DNA of 64,000 nt from Corallococcus silvisoli (GTDB taxonomy: Bacteria > Myxococcota > Myxococcia > Myxococcales > Myxococcaceae). Positions 42,784 to 51,476 of the stretch are shown piece after piece (the stretch's first letter is position 1; each line of letters opens with the position of its first letter). The notes under the pieces were generated by a model, which worked only from the letters and a program-made list of their open reading frames with translations, did not search any database and had not been told where the DNA came from. The stretch spans positions 434,001 through 498,000 of the forward strand of contig NZ_JAAAPJ010000008.1 of NCBI RefSeq assembly GCF_009909145.1. Reading direction: 5' to 3'. The translations under genes and the position numbers were made by a program.

Positions 42784-43176
42784 CTAGAGGGACAGGCTGC
42801 CGACGTGCCGCGCGGCCTCTCGCGTCTCCTGCTCATGCTCGGCGGCGTCCTGCTCGCAGCGGATCGCGAAGGGCATGGCCTCCAGGCGGTCCAGCGAGAT
42901 TTCATTGCCGCAGTCCACGCACTCGCCGAACACGTCGTTGTCCATGCGGCTGAGCGCCGCGTCGATGAGCATGATCTCCCGGCGCTGCGCCTCGATGAGC
43001 GTGGAGAGCGTGTAGTCCGCCAGCTCCGCTTGCGCCTGCTCCTCGTACTCGGGATCGCGCTCCTGGTCCTTCAGGGCCGCCAGCTCCCGGCGAGCCCCTG
43101 CCTGGGCGGCCTCGGTCGAACGGCGGCGTTCCTGAAGCAGGCCCCGGATCTTCAACAAGTCGTCGGTTCGGCTCAT
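42784..43176 (-). CDS. DksA/TraR-family zinc-finger protein with an altered fourth ligand
   Basis: 130 residues, ATG at 43176. Family members bind in the RNA polymerase secondary channel and adjust transcription, often with ppGpp. A long helical hairpin (residues ~5-85, DLLKIRGLLQERRRS and on) is followed by the zinc-finger region GECVDCGNEISLDRLEAMPF, then IRCEQDA. The first pair is CxxC, but the second is C-x-x-D instead of CxxC, so zinc binding may be weaker or use the Asp. The coiled-coil tip carries acidic residues (NDVFGE region preceded by SRMDND). The gene is divergent from trmFO. Confidence 0.85.
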   Translation of the reverse strand: MSRTDDLLKIRGLLQERRRSTEAAQAGARRELAALKDQERDPEYEEQAQAELADYTLSTLIEAQRREIMLIDAALSRMDNDVFGECVDCGNEISLDRLEAMPFAIRCEQDAAEHEQETREAARHVGSLSL

Positions 43177-43410
43177 GGCTGCGTGACTCCCATCCCAGGT
43201 TCGCGGTTGAAGGGTGCTTGCCCGGACGCGGTGCCGTCCCGAGCGAAGACCGCGAGAAACCTAGGGTTCGAACACAGGTGGGGAAACCTCACCTCCCAGT
43301 CCGCACGCATGGTGGGACGCAGGGCAGGCGGGCGGGCGTGAAAGGGCGCGGCCTTCCTGCTAACAGGACCTGCTTGGGGCACCCGGGGACCGCGGGGCCC
43401 GGAGGCATGC

Positions 43411-44775
43411 ATGTCGGACGTGAAGCAGCAGCGGGTGACGGTGATTGGCGGGGGCCTGGCGGGCACCGAGTGCGCGTACCAGCTCGCGCGGCGCGGCGTG
43501 CCGGTGGTGCTGCGGGAGATGAAGCCGCACAAGCGTTCTCCCGCGCATAAGTCGGACACGCTCGCGGAGCTGGTGTGCAGCAACTCGTTGCGGTCGGACA
43601 ACCCGGAGAGCGCCATTGGCCTGCTGCACGCGGAGCTGCGTGCGCTGGGCTCGTTGGTGCTCAGCAGCGCGGATCTCCACCGCGTGCCCGCGGGTGACGC
43701 GCTGGCGGTGGAGCGCGAGGGCTTCTCGCGGGAGATCACCACCCGGCTCCAGTCCGGCGTGGGGGTGGAGATGGTGGCGGGGGAGGTGGAGCGGCTGCCG
43801 CAGGACGGCGTGGTGGTGGTGGCGACGGGGCCGCTGACGTCGGAGGCGCTCACCCAGGACCTGGAGCGTCACGTCGGCACGAAGCTCTACTTCTACGACT
43901 CCATCGCGCCCATCCTGTCCGGAGACTCCATCGACATGGGGGTGGCGTTCCGCCAGAGCCGCTACGGCAAGGGCGGCGGGGATGACTACCTCAACCTGCC
44001 CATGACGAAGGAGGAGTACCACCGCTTCGTCCAGGAGGTGAAGGCGGGCCAGAAGGTCGTGCCGCACAGTTTCGAGGAACCGAAATACTTCGAAGGATGT
44101 CTGCCCATCGAAGTGATGGCGGAGCGCGGCGACGAGACGCTGGCCTTCGGGCCGATGAAGCCCGTGGGCCTGAAGGACCCGCGCACGGGGATGGATCCGT
44201 ACGCGGTGGTGCAGCTGCGCATGGAGGACCGGGCGGGGACGGCGTGGAACATGGTGGGTTTCCAGACGCGTCTGACGTGGGGTGAACAGAAGCGCATCTT
44301 CGGCACGTGCATCCCGGGGCTCCAGAATGCGGAGTTCCTGCGGATGGGGCAGATCCACCGCAACACGTTCATCGACTCGCCCCGCCTGCTGGCGGAGGAC
44401 CTGTCGTTGAAGACGGAGCGGCGGGTGTTCTTCGCGGGGCAGGTGACGGGGGTGGAGGGCTACGTGGAGAGCGCGGCATGCGGCTACCTGGTGGCGCTGG
44501 CGATCCACGCGCGACTGACGGGAGGCGCGTTCGTGCCGCCTCCGGCGACGACGGCGCTGGGCTCGCTGTACCGGCACCTGACGGGAGAGGCGCACCCGCC
44601 GGACCATCCGCACCAGCCCACCAACGTCATCTACGGGCTGTTCCCGCCGCTGACGGGGCGGATGAAGAAGGCGGACAAGCGCGCGGCCTATTCGGCGCGG
44701 GCGAAGCAGGACCTGGTGGCCTGGCTGCCACACGCGGGCGTTTCGGCCCAGACGGAAGGACAGACGAGCGCATGA
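43411..44775 (+). CDS. trmFO: Methylenetetrahydrofolate-tRNA-(uracil-5-)-methyltransferase TrmFO
   Basis: 454 residues; a flavoprotein that methylates U54 of the tRNA T-loop using methylene-THF and FAD. The FAD dinucleotide fold opens at VTVIGGGLAGTECAYQLA. The family segments LREMKPHKRSPAHKS, LVCSNSLRSDNPESAIGLL and the Cys-bearing FEGCLPIEVMAERG are present, as is the C-terminal FAGQVTGVEGYVESAACG and NVIYGLFPPL. The length equals typical TrmFO (~440-460). The stop codon overlaps the start of the next gene by four bases (ATGA), so they are translationally coupled. It shares a folate link with the cyclo-ligase gene at 6.7 kb, but is not in the same operon. Confidence 0.95.
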   Translation: MSDVKQQRVTVIGGGLAGTECAYQLARRGVPVVLREMKPHKRSPAHKSDTLAELVCSNSLRSDNPESAIGLLHAELRALGSLVLSSADLHRVPAGDALAVEREGFSREITTRLQSGVGVEMVAGEVERLPQDGVVVVATGPLTSEALTQDLERHVGTKLYFYDSIAPILSGDSIDMGVAFRQSRYGKGGGDDYLNLPMTKEEYHRFVQEVKAGQKVVPHSFEEPKYFEGCLPIEVMAERGDETLAFGPMKPVGLKDPRTGMDPYAVVQLRMEDRAGTAWNMVGFQTRLTWGEQKRIFGTCIPGLQNAEFLRMGQIHRNTFIDSPRLLAEDLSLKTERRVFFAGQVTGVEGYVESAACGYLVALAIHARLTGGAFVPPPATTALGSLYRHLTGEAHPPDHPHQPTNVIYGLFPPLTGRMKKADKRAAYSARAKQDLVAWLPHAGVSAQTEGQTSA

Positions 44776-46391
44776 AGCGGATCGGCATGGTGGGCCTGGC
44801 GGCCCTGCTGGCGGTGACGGGGTGCAAGAAGGGCGAGGATGGAAGCGCGCCGTCCCAGCGCAGCGCCGCGAAGGGCGACACGGTCCGCAGCGCGGCGAAG
44901 GGCACCGCGGTGGTGGGAGGGCAGGGTCAGCTGCTCGCGGCGGGTCGCGCGGCGGACCTGCGGCTCTCACCGGACGGGCAGTTCGCCACGTACCTGCTCA
45001 ACGGGCAGAAGCCCCGGCTGGATGGCATCCCGCCGCAGATGCTGGTGGGCACGCTGTACGTGGTGCCGGTGGCGGGCGGGAAGCCGAGGGAGCTGGGCGA
45101 TGGCGTGACGAACGTGCCGGGCAGCCTGTTGTTCTCCCAGGACTCGAAGCACCTGCTCTACGTGACGGGCTACAACCCGGCCTCGCAGTCCGGAGAGCTG
45201 CACGTGCTGGCCATGGCGGACGCGGCGGCGGAGCCTGTGACGTTGGGCTCCGCGGTGACGTACCTGCTGCCGTCTCCGGATGGCGTGAACGTGGCGTTCG
45301 TCGACGCGGGCGCGCTCAAGCTGGGCCCCCTGCCGAACGGCCCCTTCCAGACGGTGGCGGGAGAGGTGAGCACCGCGCAGTTCACCCCGGACGGCAAGAC
45401 GCTGCTCTTCAAGCGAAGGCTGTCGGCCGCGGGCGGTCTGGCGGCGGTGACGGTGGGCGCGAGCGAGCCCCCGCGCAAGCTGGCGGATCAGGTGGGTGAC
45501 TACCAGGTGTCCTCGGACGGCAAGCGCGTGGCGTACCAGGTGCGCAGCGAGGCCGTGCGGGGGATGTATGATCTGTACCTCGCGGAGGTGCCCGCGCTGA
45601 AGGGGCAGAAGCTCGCGGTGGGCACGAAGGTGTTCGGCTTCTCTCCGGATGGGCAGTGGCTGGCGCGCACGGAGAACGGCAAGCCGGAGCAGCTGGGCGA
45701 CCTGTACGTGGGCCCATCGTCCGGCGGTGCGGGGCGCAAGGTGGGCGAGGCTGTGGAGGAGATGGCCTTCGCGCCGGACTCGAAGGCGGTGGGCTTCCTG
45801 GAGCGGTATGATCAGCCGTCGCGCGCGGGCTCGCTGGGCGTCGCGTCGCTGCCGGATGGCGCGCCGAAGCGCGTGGGGGACCGGGTGCCCAACTTCGTGT
45901 GGGGTTCGGACAGCCGCTACGTCGCGTTCCTGTCGCGCTTCCTCAAGCCGGTGTTCTCCGTGGACCTGATGCTGTACGCGCTCGGCCAGGAGAAGGCGGA
46001 GAAGGTGCAGCCGGGCGTGTTCGGCTACGGCTTCACGCCGAACAACGGCGCGGTGGTGTTCCGCACCAACTGCATCCGCAACGGCCGCGCGTGCGACTTC
46101 AAGGCGCTGGACCTGGGGGAGAAGCAGGCGGAGGCGAAGACGTGGCTGCAGGGCATCTTCAGCTACAAGGTCTCCGACGACGGTTCGCGCGTGCTCGCGA
46201 CGTATGCGCGCATGGACTCGGACACGTACGACGTGGCCATCTATGACGTGAAGTCGGGGGCGCGGAAGACGCTCGACCAGGGCGTGCAGGTTCCCGCGTA
46301 CTTCGCCGGCAAGGACGACGCGAGGGCTGTCTACATCATCGGCCAGGGGCAGAGCCCCGGCGTGTACAGCGCCATCGCGACGGCGCAGTAG
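44772..46391 (+). CDS. Beta-propeller (TolB/WD40-like) lipoprotein
   Basis: 539 residues, ATG at 44772 overlapping the trmFO stop. Residues 1-18 are a lipoprotein signal ending LLAVTGC, so it should be anchored to a membrane. The rest shows six to seven repeats of the TolB/PD40 kind, each with an SPDG, SQDSK or TPDGKTLLF turn (LRLSPDGQFATYLLNG, FTPDGKTLLFKR, VSSDGKRVAYQV, FSPDGQWLARTENG, WGSDSRYVAFLSRF). These form a beta-propeller that may bind protein or peptidoglycan partners. No enzyme motif is seen. It lies before an EF-hand membrane-protein gene. Confidence 0.82.
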   Translation: MKRIGMVGLAALLAVTGCKKGEDGSAPSQRSAAKGDTVRSAAKGTAVVGGQGQLLAAGRAADLRLSPDGQFATYLLNGQKPRLDGIPPQMLVGTLYVVPVAGGKPRELGDGVTNVPGSLLFSQDSKHLLYVTGYNPASQSGELHVLAMADAAAEPVTLGSAVTYLLPSPDGVNVAFVDAGALKLGPLPNGPFQTVAGEVSTAQFTPDGKTLLFKRRLSAAGGLAAVTVGASEPPRKLADQVGDYQVSSDGKRVAYQVRSEAVRGMYDLYLAEVPALKGQKLAVGTKVFGFSPDGQWLARTENGKPEQLGDLYVGPSSGGAGRKVGEAVEEMAFAPDSKAVGFLERYDQPSRAGSLGVASLPDGAPKRVGDRVPNFVWGSDSRYVAFLSRFLKPVFSVDLMLYALGQEKAEKVQPGVFGYGFTPNNGAVVFRTNCIRNGRACDFKALDLGEKQAEAKTWLQGIFSYKVSDDGSRVLATYARMDSDTYDVAIYDVKSGARKTLDQGVQVPAYFAGKDDARAVYIIGQGQSPGVYSAIATAQ

Positions 46392-46400
46392 GGGCCCCGG

Positions 46401-46429
46401 GGACGGAGGGCCCGCCGGGTCTTCCGTCC
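46401..46429 (+). terminator. Terminator after the propeller lipoprotein gene
   Basis: ggacgga (46401-46407) pairs with tccgtcc (46423-46429), with a possible inner stem ggccc/gggtc, 9 bp after the stop codon; a short T-containing tail follows. Confidence 0.55.
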
Positions 46430-46493
46430 TTCGCGCTGGGCCGGTGGTTGATGCGTGCACCGGTGGGCGGGGTGTGCTGTCTTCGCGTGCCGA

Positions 46494-48767
46494 ATGGCAC
46501 CCCTCGTCTATCGCCGCTATGGCGGCTCGCTCCAGGTCGACATCCCTGACTTCAACACCCTCACCGAAGCGGTGCGCATCCCCGCGACCCAGTGGATGGC
46601 GCTCGCGTGCCCCATGGAGGGCATCGCGTGTGATCCGCGCTTCCTCGCGCTGATGGACGCGGATGGCAACCGCCGCATCCGGGTGGAGGAGCTGCGAGGC
46701 GCCGTGGACTGGACGGCGGCGCGGCTGAAGGACCGCAAGGGGGCGGACGCGGGCAGCGACGTGTTGGAGCTCGCGGCGCTCTCCGACACCGCGGACAACC
46801 TCCGGGGCGCGGCGGAGCTGGTGCTGCGCACGTTGCAGGCGCCTGACGCCACGCGGCTGTCGTTGGAGCAGCTGCGCACCAGCGACAAGGCGCTGCGTGA
46901 CGCGGGCAAGAACGGCGACGGCCTGGTCGCGCCGGTGTCGCTGCCGGAGCGGCTGCGGCCCCTGGCGCAGTCCATCATCGCGGCGTTCCCGCAGGTGACG
47001 AACCGCGCGGGCCTCGCGGGAGTGGACGTCGGGTTGGTGAAGCGCTTCCGCGAGGAGCGCGCCGCGCTGCTGACGCATCTGTCCGGCAAGGACGCGGTGT
47101 TCACCTGGGGCACGGTGAGCCTGGAGCAGGCGAAGCGGGTCCACGACGTGGCGCCGCTGCTGGATGGCTACTTCATGCAGTGCAGGCTGGTGGCCGCGCA
47201 GCCAGAGGCCGCCGCCAACCTGCGCCTGCGCGCGGACCGGGTGGAGGGTGCGCTGGGCGACCTGGGGGCCCTGGGGAAGGCGGCGGGCGAGCTGCCCATC
47301 GCGCCGCCGGATGCGTCCGGCGTGTTGGTGTGGGCGCGGCTGTTCCGGGGCGCTGGCTACGAGAAGCTGGAGGCCTTCCACCAGGAAGTGGCGACGCCGC
47401 TCCTGGGAGATGGCGTGAAGCTGACGGACACCGCATGGCGGGAGCTGTCGTCGAAGTCGGAGGCCATCCTCGGCTGGCAGGCGAAGCGGGACGCGAGCCC
47501 GCTGCACACGGTGGCGGACACGCTGGGCGCGGTGTCGGACGAGGATCTGGACGCGCTGGAGGCGGCGAGCCGGGAGGACCTGTCGCTCAAGCCCACGCTG
47601 GACGTCATCGCGGAGCTGGAGCGGTTGGTGCTGTACCAGCGCTGGTTGCTGCTGTTCGCCAACAACTTCATCAGCATGCCCAGCCTGTACCTGCCGAAGC
47701 GGCGGGCGCTGATGGAGCGGGGCACGCTCATCCTCGGCGGCCGCAAGTACACGCTGTCGGTGCTGGTGACGGATCGCGCGGCGCACTCGGCGCTGACGGG
47801 GCAGGGCACCACCTGCATCCTCTACGTGAAGGTGATGCCGAGGGACGGCGCGGACGGCTACGAGGTGGCGGTCCCGGTCACCGCTGGCCGCAGCACGGAC
47901 CTCGTCGTGGGCAAGCGCGGCGTGTTCTACGACGTGGACGGGAAGGAGAGCGACGCCATCGTCACGCAGATCATCCGCCAGCCCGTGTCGCTCTGGGAGT
48001 CGATGACGATGCCGTTCATGCGCATCGGCGCGTTCATCACCAGCAAGGTGGAGGGGCTGGCCGCGTCCGGGGAGAAGGAGTTCGATTCATCACTGGAGGC
48101 TGGCTACAAGCAGACGGTGACCGCGCCCCCACCCGTGGCGGCGCCCGCGGCGGCGGCACCCGCGGCGGCTCCCGCGGGAGGAGGTCTGGCGGGGGTGCTC
48201 GCGGCGGGCGGCATCGCGTTCGCGGCGCTGGGGTCGTCGCTGGCGTTCATCCTCACGCAGGTGAAGTCGCTGACGCTGGTGGACGTCATCACCGCGGCGA
48301 CCATCCTGGCCATCGTGGTGATGGCGCCCGCGGGGCTGCTCGGGTGGCTGAAGCTGCGGCGGCGCAACCTGGCGTTGCTCCTGGAGGGGTCGGGCTGGGC
48401 GCTGAATGATCGGCTGATGCTCACGCGCGGCGTGGCGACGCTCATCACCCGTCGTCCGAAGCTGCCCAAGGGGGCGCGAGTGGATCGCGCGGACCTGGTG
48501 CGAGGTGCGCTGCGCCATACGCAGGACGACGACGAGAGCGAGGGCATGTCGATGGGGGCACGCCTCGGCCTCACGTTGGCCATCCTCTTCATCCTGGGCT
48601 GGCAGGTGCGGGTGCCCGTGACGGAGTGGCTGTGCACGTACCACTGGCTGTCCGAGGACGCCTGCCGGGTGCTGTTGCCGAAGCTGGTGCCATCCGCGCT
48701 GCCGGGTGCGCCCGCGCCCTCGGGGGCGGCTCCGGCGGCCGTGCCTGCTCCGGCGCCCGCGAAGTAG
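46494..48767 (+). CDS. Large membrane protein with an EF-hand-like loop, function unknown
   Basis: 757 residues from the ATG at 46494; the frame is open 13 codons upstream. Residues ~48-65 (LMDADGNRRIRVEELRG) read as a calcium-binding EF-hand loop (D-x-D-x-N...E). About 480 residues of soluble helical region follow. A Pro/Ala stretch (APPPVAAPAAAAPAAAPAGG) leads to hydrophobic segments at about residues 570-590 (LAAGGIAFAALGSSLAFIL), 598-625 (VITAATILAIVVMAPAGLLGWL) and near 695-720 (GLTLAILFILGWQV). The end is Ala/Pro-rich. I do not recognise the family. The gene stands alone between a terminator and xerC. Confidence 0.72.
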   Translation: MAPLVYRRYGGSLQVDIPDFNTLTEAVRIPATQWMALACPMEGIACDPRFLALMDADGNRRIRVEELRGAVDWTAARLKDRKGADAGSDVLELAALSDTADNLRGAAELVLRTLQAPDATRLSLEQLRTSDKALRDAGKNGDGLVAPVSLPERLRPLAQSIIAAFPQVTNRAGLAGVDVGLVKRFREERAALLTHLSGKDAVFTWGTVSLEQAKRVHDVAPLLDGYFMQCRLVAAQPEAAANLRLRADRVEGALGDLGALGKAAGELPIAPPDASGVLVWARLFRGAGYEKLEAFHQEVATPLLGDGVKLTDTAWRELSSKSEAILGWQAKRDASPLHTVADTLGAVSDEDLDALEAASREDLSLKPTLDVIAELERLVLYQRWLLLFANNFISMPSLYLPKRRALMERGTLILGGRKYTLSVLVTDRAAHSALTGQGTTCILYVKVMPRDGADGYEVAVPVTAGRSTDLVVGKRGVFYDVDGKESDAIVTQIIRQPVSLWESMTMPFMRIGAFITSKVEGLAASGEKEFDSSLEAGYKQTVTAPPPVAAPAAAAPAAAPAGGGLAGVLAAGGIAFAALGSSLAFILTQVKSLTLVDVITAATILAIVVMAPAGLLGWLKLRRRNLALLLEGSGWALNDRLMLTRGVATLITRRPKLPKGARVDRADLVRGALRHTQDDDESEGMSMGARLGLTLAILFILGWQVRVPVTEWLCTYHWLSEDACRVLLPKLVPSALPGAPAPSGAAPAAVPAPAPAK

Positions 48768-48830
48768 GACCTGCTCGCGGAGCGACGCGAATCTTGCGAG
48801 GCTCGGGGAGGCCCCTAGGCTTCCCCGACC

Positions 48831-49733
48831 ATGTCCCCTCTGTCCCCGCTGCTGGAGCAGTTCAAGATCCACCTGGAAGGCGAGAAGGGCGCGTCCCCTC
48901 ACACGGTGCGCAACTACCTCATCGACCTGGTGGATTATGAGCGCTACCTGGTGGAGCGGATGAAGTTGTCGCTGCTCGCGGGCACGCACGCGGCCATCCG
49001 TGGCTACCTGGGAACGCTGAGCGTGGACCATGCGCCCACGAGCCGCGCGCGGCGGCTGGCGAGCATCAAGTCGTTCTACAAGTACCTCGTGCGGCAGAAG
49101 CTGCTGCCGGCCAGTCCCGCCAAGCTGGTGAAGAGTCCGAAGCTGCCGAAGTCACTGCCCAAGGTGCTGCCGGTGGAGGAGGTGTTCGCCATCCTCGACA
49201 TGCCGGACCTGGACACGGTGTTGGGGCTGCGTGACAAGGCCATCCTGGAGATGCTGTACGGCGGCGGCCTGCGCATCAGCGAGCTGTGCGGTCTGTCGAC
49301 GTTGGGCGTGGACCGGAGCAGTCGCATCGTCCGGGTGATGGGCAAGGGCAGCAAGGAGCGGCTGGTGCCGCTCAACGCGAAGTCCATCCAGTCACTGGAG
49401 GCGTACCTCGCGAGGCGCGGCGAGCTGTTGGCCACGGTGCATGCGGGGCAGGACCCGGACGCGCTGTTCCTCAACTTCCGGGGTGGCCGGCTGACGCCCC
49501 GGAGCATCGCGAGGCACCTGGATGCGTACGTGCTGCGGCTGGCGCTGGCGCGCAAGGTGAGCCCGCACGCGATGCGCCACTCATTCGCCACGCACCTGCT
49601 GGGTGGCGGCGCGGACATCCGCAGCATCCAGGAACTGCTGGGCCACGCGAGCCTGTCCACCACGCAGAAGTACACCCACGTGACCTTCGAGCAGTTGCAA
49701 GAGGTCTACGACGCGGCGCACCCGCGCGCGTGA
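48831..49733 (+). CDS. xerC: Tyrosine recombinase XerC
   Basis: 300 residues; with XerD it resolves chromosome dimers at dif. An N-terminal SAM-like DNA-binding domain (HLEGEKGASPHTVRNYLIDL) is followed by the catalytic domain. All catalytic residues are seen: Arg in GGGLRISELCGL, Lys in GKGSKERLVPL, His-x-x-Arg in HAMRHSFATHLL, His in LLGHASLS and the nucleophile Tyr in TQKYTHV. Length and context (xerC upstream of hslVU) are typical of the housekeeping gene, not of a phage integrase. An island of unusual genes separates it from hslV here. Confidence 0.93.
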   Translation: MSPLSPLLEQFKIHLEGEKGASPHTVRNYLIDLVDYERYLVERMKLSLLAGTHAAIRGYLGTLSVDHAPTSRARRLASIKSFYKYLVRQKLLPASPAKLVKSPKLPKSLPKVLPVEEVFAILDMPDLDTVLGLRDKAILEMLYGGGLRISELCGLSTLGVDRSSRIVRVMGKGSKERLVPLNAKSIQSLEAYLARRGELLATVHAGQDPDALFLNFRGGRLTPRSIARHLDAYVLRLALARKVSPHAMRHSFATHLLGGGADIRSIQELLGHASLSTTQKYTHVTFEQLQEVYDAAHPRA

Positions 49734-49875
49734 GGTTGTGTGGGCTTGAGAGTCTTTCCGATGCTCGGATCTCTGTCCCGGATTTGAGTTGCAAGAGCAG
49801 TCCGTGGAGTTGCGTTGGATTTCCCGGCCGCTCTTTGTCGCCAACCATTCGCTGGGAAGCTGGGTAGGACAGGAC

Positions 49876-50364
49876 ATGAAGTCGCAGCCGCGTAGCTGGG
49901 TCGAATCGATGGGGGGACCGCTTGTGATGCTGCCCGGTTCGATGAGGTCACGTTGGACTGGGACGGCTTGTGATGATTACCGCGATGCATGCGCCATCGA
50001 CGGTTACGCGGGCGTGCTCAAACGAGACTGGGGTGAGGTTTTGGTCTTGGGTGATGAGCCGCTGCGGACAACTGTTGTTGAGCGGATTGACTGTCCGGCA
50101 ATCGTCAGGTGGACCTGTTCGCCTGCTGAAGAGTGTTTGGTCGATGCTGCACTTTCCTTTGAGGCAAATGCTCATTTCGTCGTGGAGCGGCTGGTGATGA
50201 CGATCCGTGATGAGTCATATGTCATCGTGGACAGTGCTCTGCGTGCAGAACTTGCGCCGGGACTGGAGCTTCGGATTCCCCCGGGAACCTCGCGAATACT
50301 GACCCATATCGTCAGAGAAGCCGGGAACGAAGTGGCATTTGTGCTTCATCGATTCGAGTCATGA
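49876..50364 (+). CDS. Imm21-family immunity protein
   Basis: 162 residues from the ATG at 49876, chosen because aggacaggac is upstream and the conserved region begins immediately (WVESMGGPLVMLPGS). A TTG-initiated extension to 49789 is less likely. The pattern SMGGPLVMLP, W-x-G, DYRDACAIDGYAGVL, VLVLGDEPLRTT, then IVRW matches the Immunity protein 21 family, which by genomic context neutralises polymorphic toxins. Base composition and codon use (many TTG, GTT, GTG and AT-ended codons) are clearly unlike the flanking genes, a sign of transfer. No toxin gene lies beside it, so it is an orphan immunity gene. The specific toxin is unknown. Confidence 0.78.
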   Translation: MKSQPRSWVESMGGPLVMLPGSMRSRWTGTACDDYRDACAIDGYAGVLKRDWGEVLVLGDEPLRTTVVERIDCPAIVRWTCSPAEECLVDAALSFEANAHFVVERLVMTIRDESYVIVDSALRAELAPGLELRIPPGTSRILTHIVREAGNEVAFVLHRFES

Positions 50365-50494
50365 TTCTTCGCTTGGTGATGTGTTTGAGGCCCGTGGGTG
50401 GCTTGCGCCTCTCCAGCTCGCGAAGAATCGCAGTGGAGTTTCCACGGCAAGGCTTGTGAGGGGATTGTAATCAGGTAGGGGATGACAATTGTCA

Positions 50495-50971
50495 ATGGTC
50501 ATGAGTGGACGTCGAAAGGTGTTTTTCCGTCTTGAACAGGATGAGGACGGATATCCTCCTGTTGGAACGGAGAGTCTGTGGTGCACTCCTGTTGGGGGCG
50601 GGCTGTTCGTGCTCGATAATATCCCATTCTTTTTTAGAGGTGCGACGCTCGGGGATTCGATCGAGGTAGAGGAGGAGGACGGGCGCTTGTGGTATCGGGC
50701 GACGAGGCGTGAATCTGGGAACTCATTGCTGCGGCTGATTGTTTATGATCGCATGAGTCTTGTGGGGGTTGTGGGGGAGTTGAAGCGGTTGGGTTGCTCG
50801 ACTGAGTTTGACGCTGCACATGGGGTGGTGGCGGTGAATGTCCCAGGGGGTGTCTCTCTTGGGGAGGTGCGGCGGTACGTTGCCGGAGCCATGACTGCCG
50901 GGTTGGTTGACTGTGAAGAGCCGATCTTGAGGCAGGAATGGGCCAGGTCGCCTGGGGAGGGGAAGTCATGA
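50495..50971 (+). CDS. DUF4265-family protein
   Basis: 158 residues from the ATG at 50495 (ATG 50501 equally possible; no clear RBS). The N-terminus RKVFFRLEQDEDGYPPVGTESLW, with W-C-T-P, then LDNIPFFFRGATLGDSIEVEEEDGRLWY and SGNSLLRLIVYD, is the DUF4265 pattern. DUF4265 proteins are small and often sit in toxin-immunity neighbourhoods, but their biochemical role is not established. Codon use is relaxed (gtt, tct, ggg, ttg), unlike the GC3-rich host genes. The stop overlaps the start of the next gene by four bases (ATGA), so the two are coupled. It lies 130 bp downstream of the Imm21 gene. Confidence 0.78.
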   Translation: MVMSGRRKVFFRLEQDEDGYPPVGTESLWCTPVGGGLFVLDNIPFFFRGATLGDSIEVEEEDGRLWYRATRRESGNSLLRLIVYDRMSLVGVVGELKRLGCSTEFDAAHGVVAVNVPGGVSLGEVRRYVAGAMTAGLVDCEEPILRQEWARSPGEGKS

Positions 50972-51231
50972 GCGAGTCCGAGACTCCGGCCTACGTCTGT
51001 TCGCATGTGTTTCAAAAGACTCACCATGTGCTGCTGGTGTCTCGGGGCGATGGTGACTGGCAGTTCCTCTGTGGAGGTAGCCACGCTGAGGATGAGCACC
51101 CCCGGGTCGTTGGGATCAATCACCTCTTCGAGAATGATCCGACGCTGAATGAGGTCCGCGATCTCCCATCGGACTGGGATGCCGAACGTGATTCAGCAGG
51201 TGGCCCATGGCGACGGCATCGAACCACTTGA
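50968..51231 (+). CDS. Small protein of the DUF4265/Imm21 island, family uncertain
   Basis: 87 residues, ATG at 50968 overlapping the preceding stop; RBS ggggagggg. Pattern: CSHVF, VLLVSRGDGDWQFLCGGSH, VGINHLFENDPTLNEV, then DLPSDWDAER. The shape (an initial short strand, GDWQFLCGG, then a helix ending DP-x-L and a D-P/W-x-x-x-ER tail) resembles the DUF2185 (Imm33-like) layout, but this is my reading of spacing and not a firm hit. It is probably co-translated with the DUF4265 protein. An immunity-type function is suggested only by context. After it lie ~245 bp with no gene. Confidence 0.65.
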   Translation: MSESETPAYVCSHVFQKTHHVLLVSRGDGDWQFLCGGSHAEDEHPRVVGINHLFENDPTLNEVRDLPSDWDAERDSAGGPWRRHRTT

Positions 51232-51476
51232 GCAGGAGAGGCTGCCCTGCGCACCGAGGGTCGAGGTCTGCTTGCGACACGGGGACTGCGCAACGTCTGA
51301 CCTGTGATGAAGCGCGCCACCGTAGTCCTGCACTGTCTTCCTGAGGAGGTCCTGTAAAGAGTCCGCGCACGCGACTTGCCTGTCCGTGAGTGATGTTCTC
51401 GTCCCTGGAAGATCGGCACAGGGGGCGAAAGTCGGACTGGTAAGCTCCGCGGAGGCCCAATCGTAAAGGACCGGGG
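51232..51476. other. Non-coding gap at the right edge of the island
   Basis: 245 bp with no supported gene. The minus-strand frames that cross it lack start signals and recognisable products. It may be a decayed remnant of an island gene, since its composition is intermediate between island and host. Confidence 0.4.

Noticed and set aside
48800..48830. Hairpin gggaggcc-ccta-ggcttccc before xerC
   Set aside because: One mismatch, short, and placed at the xerC start rather than after the previous gene; not convincing as a terminator.
48831..49733. Phage or integrative-element integrase
   Set aside because: The sequence and gene neighbours (hslVU) are those of the housekeeping XerC. No att-like repeats or phage genes border it, although the island next to it is foreign-looking.
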